Origin: Lenzites betulinus
Taxonomy: Eukaryota; Basidiomycota; Agaricomycetes; Polyporales; Polyporaceae
DNA length: 23,332 nt
Reading direction: 5' to 3'
Assembly: GCA_022264855.1 (NCBI GenBank)
Contig: JABYQU010000097.1
Coordinates: 1 to 23,332, forward strand
The position numbers and the translations under genes were made by a program. Of the stretch, positions 16,701-23,332 are shown in pieces; the first letter of the stretch is position 1; the number at the start of each line of letters is the position of its first letter. The notes below the pieces were generated by a model. It saw only the letters and a list, made by a program, of their open reading frames with translations, searched no databases and had not been told where the DNA came from.

Positions 16701-19450
16701 GTGGGACGCCCCCACAGCTGCATAAACATGCCATGTATGCTGTGAGTATCACGTGCTAACACATTGTTGTTTGTAGATGGTGCGCATTGTGGACCCGCTC
16801 TGCGATGCGCGCCGCTTCATCACGCACCTCGGCATCCTCGACCACTCGACCTGCCTCCTCCTCATGCTCAAGGACAAGTCCATCTGCAGCGCGTCGAGGA
16901 TGTCGCTGTACGAGGTAAGTCGTGGCTGGGCAGTGTGGAACACGGACTAACCATGACGACACGGTGCAGCTCCCCCAGTTCATCTTCTTCGTGATGGCGG
17001 AGCTGCAGGACGTGCAGGGGCATCTTGCGCGGGCGTCGTTCAACTGGCGGGACCGGAATGTGTTCGGGTTCTCGACCGCGAAGTGGGCGACGATCAACGA
17101 GAAGCGGCGCAACCGCGAGGACTGGCTGAGCGAGGTCGACCCGTTCCTGGACGACTGGGACCAGCCGGCGGTCCGCGAGACGTCGCAGGACATGGACATC
17201 GAGAAGCTGACCGTGATGTTGACGCAGCACCACCGCTACGTCCGGGAGCGCGACGAGCCGATGGAGGACACGACGCCCAAGGGCAAGGGCAAGGGCAAGG
17301 CGAAGGCCACGGAGGCGCTGGAGGCCGTCAAGCTGGAGCCGGCGATGGCGAAGACCATGAAGTACCTGCTGTTGGTGATGCGGAACAGCGACGACTTCTT
17401 CAACGTCGGCCGGAGCACGGGGTACCGCAACAACCGCGCGCTGGCGATGCAGGTGCGCGCGATGTGGGACGTCATCCGCGACGTCCACGGGCCCATCTAC
17501 GGCACGGACGCGGGCGAGGAGCTGCACAAGCAGATCCTGCAGTTCTTCACGACATACAGCTCGCTCTCGCCCACGCAGGTGTTCCCGAACGAGGACCTCG
17601 TCGCGCTCAAGCGGCGCACGATGTTCACGAACTGGGATCAAATGCACTTCGCCGAGTTCAAGCGCAACGGCGAGTGGCACGGGTACGACCTCTTCCGCGA
17701 CATCGGCTCGAACGACACCTTCTTCGCCCAGCAAAGCCGCATCGTCAACTACACCAAGGACATCGAGGCCGTCGTGTCCAAGGTGATGTCCGTCTCCGTC
17801 GCTCAGCACGACCCCTTCGGCGCGGCCATCTCCGGCAACACGGACAAGGAGGGGCTCATGCTGGCCACCCCGGTCGCAGAGGCTCTCGATGTCCTCACCC
17901 AGGTACGCCCCCATCGCGCCCTGCTCTCTCATTCCCTCTTCGCGCCGCGCTCACTCATTCCCTCTTCGCACACACGCTGACACTTGTCCTTGTCCCTCTC
18001 TTCTGCAGGCCCTCGTCCAGAACGCGTCGCGCCAGGAAGCGCGTCTGCTCGCCGCGAGCCCCCTCCCCGTCGTCCTCCGCCACAACCACCTCCAGAAGGA
18101 CTTCACACGGCCCTTCAAAGAGTCCATCGACGACCCCGACCACTACACGCACCTCACCGACTTCCGCGACAACGACGAGGTCAGGTACCAGAAGTATCTC
18201 AACCTCGTCGTCGAAAAGTTCGGGGAGGAGGGGTACAAGAACCCCCTCCAGTACGCGTACCCGCAGGACATCGCCGAGGACCTCGCTAGGGTTCTCGAGG
18301 AGGACGACGACGACGACACCTCCTCCCACCGACGGACGGCGACCCCCCCGCCCGAGCAACGGCCTCCGCACGACGATGAGGAGGACGAGGAGCCCGCTCC
18401 GTCGGCCCCCCGCCGCGGCATGCTCATGGATCTCTCCCAGCGCCCTCGCGCACCCCCGCCCGACACCGAGGACGTCGAGATGGAGCCTCCCTCGCAGCCC
18501 GCGCCCTCGCAGCCCGCGCCCTCCCAGCCCGCGCCCTCCCAGCCCGCGCCCTCCCAGCCCCCGTACCCCCCGGCCCAGCGCCCCCCTGCCCGCTCGCCCT
18601 CCCCCTCAGCCTCCCAAATGGCGGGGCAGACGACGATTCCGCTCTCGTCGCAGGAGCTTCGCGACATAGAGGCATGGGCCCCGCAGAACGGCAGCGGCAT
18701 TGGTGGTAAGTATACATCATTTCGTCACAGGACAGCTGTCTCTCCGTCGGCAGCGCCGTTGGAGAGACACCCAAGAAATGGCCCGCAGGCCTGTCTCTCC
18801 ATCGGCACTGCCGTTCGAGAGACAGGTCGATCGGGGCCCTCAGGCGTGTCTCTCCATCGGCACTGCCGTCAGAGAGACACTCTCGTTTCCTACATCGTTA
18901 CTCATTTCCTTCGCAGACACTCAGGCAATCGAGGACCCCATGAACATCGACGCCAACCCAGAGCTCCCCCCGACCACCCGCGTCCCAGAGACCATCGTCG
19001 AGGAGGACACCGCCCCCGACATGCAGGACATCCGTCCCTCCGTTGGCCCGTCCGCTACCCCACAGGAGCAAGCTGCCGGCACCCCCAAGCCTCCGCCAGC
19101 CCCTCGCAAACGTCCCCGCGCCAACACCGCCAGTACGTCCCTCTCCCTTCCCCTCCGCTCCCCCACCCACTCACCACCACTCACCCACCCACTCACTCAC
19201 AGACTCCACAGCCTCCGCATCGCAGCGTTCGCCCCCCCACAAGCGCAACACGCCCGCTCCCCCCGCTCGCCACCAGCAGCAGCCCGTCGCCAGCTCCTCC
19301 CGCTCGACCCGCCAGCGCTCCGCCGCAGCAGCCGCGAGGCCCGACAAGGACGTCGACAAGGACAACGACCCCGCTCCCCGCACCCGCACCCCGCCCCTCC
19401 CGGTATCCCTCCCCCGCACCCACGGACTACGATTAGGTAGCCGCACTTAG
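13702..19450 (+). CDS. Large ParB/Srx-fold-like nuclear protein, 12 exons, about 1,502 aa
   Basis: Exons: 13702-13794, 13878-14178, 14232-14354, 14418-14713, 14772-15216, 15275-15633, 15696-16355, 16777-16914, 16970-17902, 18009-18705, 18917-19132 and 19203-19450. All join in frame with canonical sites. Residues 1-260 are Lys-rich then acidic (NLS-like SKGKGRESPHKERPRK; Asp/Glu runs). Residues about 270-450 resemble a ParB/Srx-type domain: RSIDETHVKELEKSF, DPIAILIDED, a G-G-G-H-R loop at 349-353, and R-N-E-N-K at 432-436. In ParB proteins the equivalent loops bind nucleotide. The middle is mostly helical-looking, Trp-rich and unassigned. The C-terminus is disordered: an Asp run, SQPAP repeats, then Pro/Ser/Arg-rich. 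Nuclear, DNA- or chromatin-linked action is inferred. Two introns carry palindrome arrays. The last exon is two bases shorter than in copy 1, giving a different tail (GLRLGSRT rather than PTDYD), so the true stop is uncertain. Confidence 0.82.
16356..16776 (+). other. Unusually long intron carrying a six-unit palindrome array
   Basis: The flanking exons join in phase 0 (DAVRF to MVRIVD), with donor GTGAGT, branch TGCTAAC near 16755 and acceptor TTGTAG. At 421 bp it is several times longer than most introns of this gene, and the array 16402-16708 accounts for the excess. Confidence 0.8.
16402..16708. repeat. 33-bp palindrome array, 6 units, 55-bp period, intronic
   Basis: Units start at 16402, 16457, 16512, 16566, 16621 and 16676, spaced 55, 55, 54, 55 and 55 bp. 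All have the core CGGCACTGCCG. Four use ATCGGC/GCCGAT and two (16512, 16566) use AACGGC/GCCGTT, a compensated change. Left arms are CTCTCC or CCCACC; right arms are GGTGGG or GGCGGG. The 21-22 bp spacers share only scattered words such as CATATCATAG. Confidence 0.95.
18737..18879. repeat. 33-bp palindrome array, 3 units, in an intron (copy 2)
   Basis: Units at 18737-18769, 18792-18824 and 18847-18879 are 55 bp apart and identical to those at 4481-4623, because both belong to the duplicated block. They lie in the 211-bp intron 18706-18916. Confidence 0.92.
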
Positions 19451-20746
19451 CATCCCCCCCGCGCATCGCGCCCCGCGCATCGCACTTCGCGTACAGTAGA
19501 CTCACCGCATAGTCCCTCTACTCGTACTGTCTCATACTGTTACCCCCGCCCCCCACATGTACTGCTTCTAGCCAGCCTAGAGTACATCGTTGACTTACCC
19601 TTCTCCTCGTCGGCTCCGGGCGCGCGGCCTCGGCCCCTCACTTACGTTCTCCTTGCCTTCCCATATCCTTGCATACCACCTCCCCCTTTAACAATATATC
19701 GTCAATCATCATCTGGCCACATTGCCTCCCACAGCGAGTGAATGTCAAACGTATGATAGGTCCTATTCCTATTGCATTCCTATCCACTCGCGCCTGCCCC
19801 TCCGTCAGTCCCCCGCCCCATCAACAAGCTGAGTGCATGCATCAACGCAGACTAACCACCACCCCCGCATATCGTGCTCCACCCTCCCTGCCTCTTTACT
19901 AACATCGTAAGCCATAGCTATCCCTAACCCTGCGCCCCCTCCTGTGCTTCCCCCTGCTCCGTCCCCACCCTCTCACCTATACCCACTCCTCTCGCCTTTC
20001 TATGTTTATATCATATCATTCCTCATTCATCCCACTCTCCTTCCTTTCATCGTTCCTTCTTATCACATATAATATTATATTATCGTCTCTCCCATCTCCG
20101 ATGACCTTGTCCATACCTCTCCTCCCCGCACCTTATCCCTCCGCTCTGCACTTTGTATCCCCCTCCACTCCGGAGTTTCTTCCGCCTCCGGAGTTTGTGT
20201 TCCCCTCCCCTCCGGACTTCCCCTCCGGACTTCCGCTCCGGACTTCTCCGGACTTTGTATCCCTCCACATTCTGCATCCACTAAAACACTTCCCTCTATT
20301 ACCTCCCTCTCACACCCTTTCTTCTCCGCTCTCTCCGTACGCATTATTCGTTTTCTCACCCCACCTCCGCCCACTATCCCCGCCCTCTTCCAACTCTAAT
20401 ACAGTCCACTTATTTCATCATCGTCCTCCCAATCCATCCACCCATCAAATCTCAGTAGCCAATCTCATCTCCATCCGCAATCTCAGATCGTAATCTCAAT
20501 GTCTCATTTCAAATCCCAACACCTGATCGTCGTCACCACACAGCCTCCGGCCTTCTCCTCGCTTCCCATTTCAAATTCCCTTAAAAGTTTATTCCCTATC
20601 TGTCAGCCTCCGCACTTCCGCGCTTCGCCCACCTCTCTCCCCGGCACTTCTCTGCTTCTCTCCCCCACACTTCTCTGCTTCTCTGCTTCTCTCCCTTGCT
20701 CCTGCGCTCCTTCTCTCCCTCCTTCAACCCCCCACACTCTCCTTCC
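19451..20746 (+). other. Intergenic region between ParB-like gene and gene 2 (copy 2)
   Basis: This matches 5185-6507, including the CT-rich promoter-like stretch and the TCCGGA cluster (20168-20256). Between about 19750 and 19830 it lacks roughly ten single bases, spaced every few nucleotides, that copy 1 has. Elsewhere the copies match almost completely. No gene is supported here. Confidence 0.7.
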
Positions 20747-23332
20747 ATGTCTGTGTCTTCCATCGACGACGATCTCGACCTCCAAGATCTCCTCGACAAC
20801 GCCCATGTCGCCCACCATCCTGGGTAAGTCTTTCCCCATTCCATCCCTCGCCCCTCCCCCCCTCTCGTTGCTTCCCCTTCCGATGGCACTCATGCCTTCC
20901 ATAGCCACCCTCAGGGCTCCCATGCATTCTCAAATGACGACAATCCCATTCCTGCCACAAACGCCCCCTCCTTCGCCCTAGACCTCGCTGCCATCCCAGA
21001 CACCCTCGACGCCGACGACGCTGGCAACCAAGACATCCTCGACCTCGCCATCCTCCAGGCAGCCCAGCCCAACCAACACTATATCGACACCTACCACGAC
21101 GCGCCGGCCTACAATCTCCACCTCACCCACCTTCGACATCTCCATGACCGCGGTGACAAGCGCGCCGCCGCCGCCCTTTTGACCCGCAAGAATACCCTCA
21201 TCCTCGACCCCGAGTTCGTTTACCCCCACCTGGACAACAATATCGCCTGGCAGGTGTATCAGGTACGCCCCTCCATTGCAGCTCCCCCACTTGCCCCCTC
21301 AACTCCAGCCATCTCCCCTCGCTCACAGCACCGACTCGACTATTACTGTCGAGTCCCCAACGACATCGGCTTCAACGCCGTCCTTCCCAACATGCAAGAC
21401 CCGACGTCCAACATCCAGTAGGCTGGACATTCAAGATGACGTTCAAGAAGCGTTACATCTCCTACCCCGGCGACATCAAGGTCCTCGCCTTCAACCCTCG
21501 AGGTGCGATGCTGTACATCGGTCAGTCCCACGACAACGAGTCTGTCTGGTGGACCCTCTTCCCCCGCCAAGCACTCGAGCCGTACCCATCAGTCGAGCTC
21601 ATGACTGCTGACACCGGTCCGTCGACCATGGATCCCCTCCTCGCCCGCATCAACATTGCATGTCTGCTGTACATGATGCACAAATCAGGCTACACGAACT
21701 TCTACCTCCGCACCCGCTACCCCGACGTCTCCTCCAATGCTGCGTTTACAGCGCATGTCGGCGATCTCCTGTAAGTCCCCCCTCTGTTTGTGCATGTCAT
21801 CTCATTCAAACCACCGCCTGCTGCAGAGACATCGACCCCATGGAGTTCTCAACAGAGCAGCTTGGTGCGTTGCAGGAGACCATCGTGCGGCTGTACCCGT
21901 CCTGGTGGGCGAACGCTCCGGCCTCTTACAAGCACCCGCTGCTTGAAGGCAGGGTCCCTGCGGCTGTCGTCCTCAAATACGGCCAGGACCGGCATGTGTG
22001 CAACCCCCCCACAGCGGCGAACGACGCAGAGCTCTGGCATCGCAGCTGCGATTTCTCCAAGCTCGCCCGCGTCGCCTTTGCGCTGGCGACCCACTACCGG
22101 TGAGCACGCCCCCATGGACGCTTCGCCTGCTCTGTCTGGTGTGCGCCGACTGACTGCTATCGCTGTAGGGTGTCCCCTGTCCAGTCCTGGAACCCCATCG
22201 ACCCGCAGACCATCGTGAACGCCCACCCTGTGATCTACACCACCGCAGATCCAGAGACACGCGAGGTAGTGGAGGACCTTGCGAACTACCCACTCCACGA
22301 CGGAGACGAACGCGAAATACAAGTGTTCGGCCCCAGCGGCCGCCGCATACCCCGCCACAGCGTCACGTACTTCGACCCATACGAGCCCTGCGCTGTGCTC
22401 CAGAACCTCGGCGTGGTCTCGCAGCTGTTCGCCAGCCAGCCCACCCACAACAATATCTGGACATACGACGAGGATGGCGCCATTGTGCGAGACCGGGGCC
22501 CCGCCAACCAGGACGAAGGCGAGGTCGACGCTATGCTGGATGGGATCGACCCGCCATCCGTGCACCTCTATCCGATGGGCTTCACCCGTCATGGGCAGTG
22601 GCAGGCGAACGGCGTCATCGACCCCTTGCGCCGCCACATCTCCGCCATCTCGCGCTCTCTCAAGCAGCACGAGGGAGGGAGCGCCGCGGTCGAGGGCATC
22701 AAGAGTCAGTGCTACAATAATATAGCACACTATACGCGCCACTCCGCCCGCCACCACATCGCGCAGCGCGGCGTGCTCACTGGGACGACTGGAGGTGCCT
22801 GGGCCAAGACCAACAAGGCGCGTGCGACGGCGACGGCCCTCTTCGCGTCGTGTTCTCTCAGCAACCCTCACACCGATCTGTGTGGGCAGCTCGAGCGCGC
22901 TGACCAGACGTTTCCTCGATTCGAAAACGTCTACACTGTGCACCTGCAGCGTCTCGATCCTGACAACTGCACTGGGCGACAGCTGTACCTCAAGGTGATG
23001 ATGCCTTTGTCCTCCGCCTGCGCGCACCCGACCGTCCTTGACGCGATCAAGGCAACGAGCAAGGTCTTCAGGCCGGGCGTTTTCCCCGATCTCATGCTCT
23101 GGACGACGTATCCCCTGCGTGTGCTCCTCGAACAGTTCTGGAGCAAGGTGTCGCCCTCGCTGACCCCGGCGGTGACCACCACGCCCAATCCCGTCGACCT
23201 GGAGATGATCGCGATCCTCGAGCGGCTTATCAACTTTGCGCACACTGGCGCGATGAAGGTGCTCGCCACCGGCGTCATGGATAAGCTGTGGCCCAGCCGC
23301 GCGGTGGTCGACCACGGATTCCCGTGCTTCTC
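20747..23332 (+). CDS. Gene 2, copy 2: protein of unknown family, frameshifted and running off the window
   Basis: Exons are 20747-20823, 20905-21262, 21329-21770, 21827-22099 and 22169 to the window end, matching copy 1 splice for splice. Exon 3 lacks one base at about 21401-21403 (CCCGACG where copy 1 has CCCTGACG). As written the frame then ends at TAG 21419-21421, after about 175 codons. Without that change the frame would stay open to base 23332. The final exon passes the point where copy 1 stops (23111) and adds PLRVLLEQFWSKVSPSLTP, then a helical-looking segment to the window edge. The full C-terminus is not visible. The family is not recognised. The single-base loss may be a consensus error, given the other indels in this region, or a real inactivating change. 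Confidence 0.7.

Larger units (their letters stand above)
16817..23111 (+). repeat. Segmental duplication, copy 2
   Basis: This is the direct-orientation partner of 1-8875. It lacks the 2.56-kb insertion and so shows the uninterrupted target sequence around 18545/18546. It continues without a break into the upstream half of the ParB-like gene on its left and the downstream part of gene 2 on its right. It therefore looks like the more ancestral arrangement. Confidence 0.95.

Noticed and set aside
16402..16708. CRISPR array
   Set aside because: The layout (33-bp repeat, 22-bp spacer) resembles one. However, it lies in a spliced intron of a eukaryotic gene, the units are near-perfect palindromes that vary in sequence, and no cas genes are present.
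1..23332. tRNA, rRNA or other structured RNA genes
   Set aside because: No tRNA box A/B pair with a foldable cloverleaf and no rRNA-like conserved sequence was noticed by eye. A covariance-model scan was not possible here.

Overview
The window looks like nuclear DNA of a GC-rich basidiomycete fungus, probably an Agaricomycete. Its genes are split by many short introns (about 50-110 bp) with GTRNGT donors, CTAAC/CTAAT branch sites and CAG/TAG acceptors, and third codon positions are mostly G or C. No rRNA, tRNA, bacterial operon or CRISPR system is seen.

Layout. (1) Bases 1-8875 and 16817-23111 are two direct, nearly identical copies of one block. Each copy carries the 3' part of a large ParB-like gene followed by a gene of unknown family ('gene 2'). 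(2) In copy 1 the ParB-like gene is split at 1725/4283 by a 2.56-kb element with about 0.9-kb terminal inverted repeats, many internal hairpins and no credible gene. (3) Copy 1 ends abruptly at 8875 inside gene 2, which stops one codon later. (4) The unique segment between the copies holds two paralogous, convergent genes for BAH-like/PHD-like proteins (9429-10801 on + and 12818-11505 on -). A bidirectional promoter region then leads to the 5' half of the complete ParB-like gene (13702-19450, 12 exons, about 1,502 aa). (5) Copy 2 of gene 2 (20747 to the window end) extends past the truncation point but carries a one-base frameshift.

A family of 33-bp palindromes runs through the window in introns and intergenic DNA, in small arrays. 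In four independent loci the start-to-start spacing is 54-55 bp, and in a fifth it is 63-64 bp. I consider this the most unusual feature.

Functionally, the genes suggest a chromatin or DNA-linked cassette: a ParB/Srx-fold protein with long charged and proline-rich tails, two BAH-PHD putative chromatin readers, and one large protein of unknown family. That they work together is inference from proximity only. No transposase, reverse transcriptase or recombinase was recognised. The two block copies differ mostly by single-base indels and hardly at all by substitutions, so consensus error or joined haplotypes must be excluded before calling any frame break biological.
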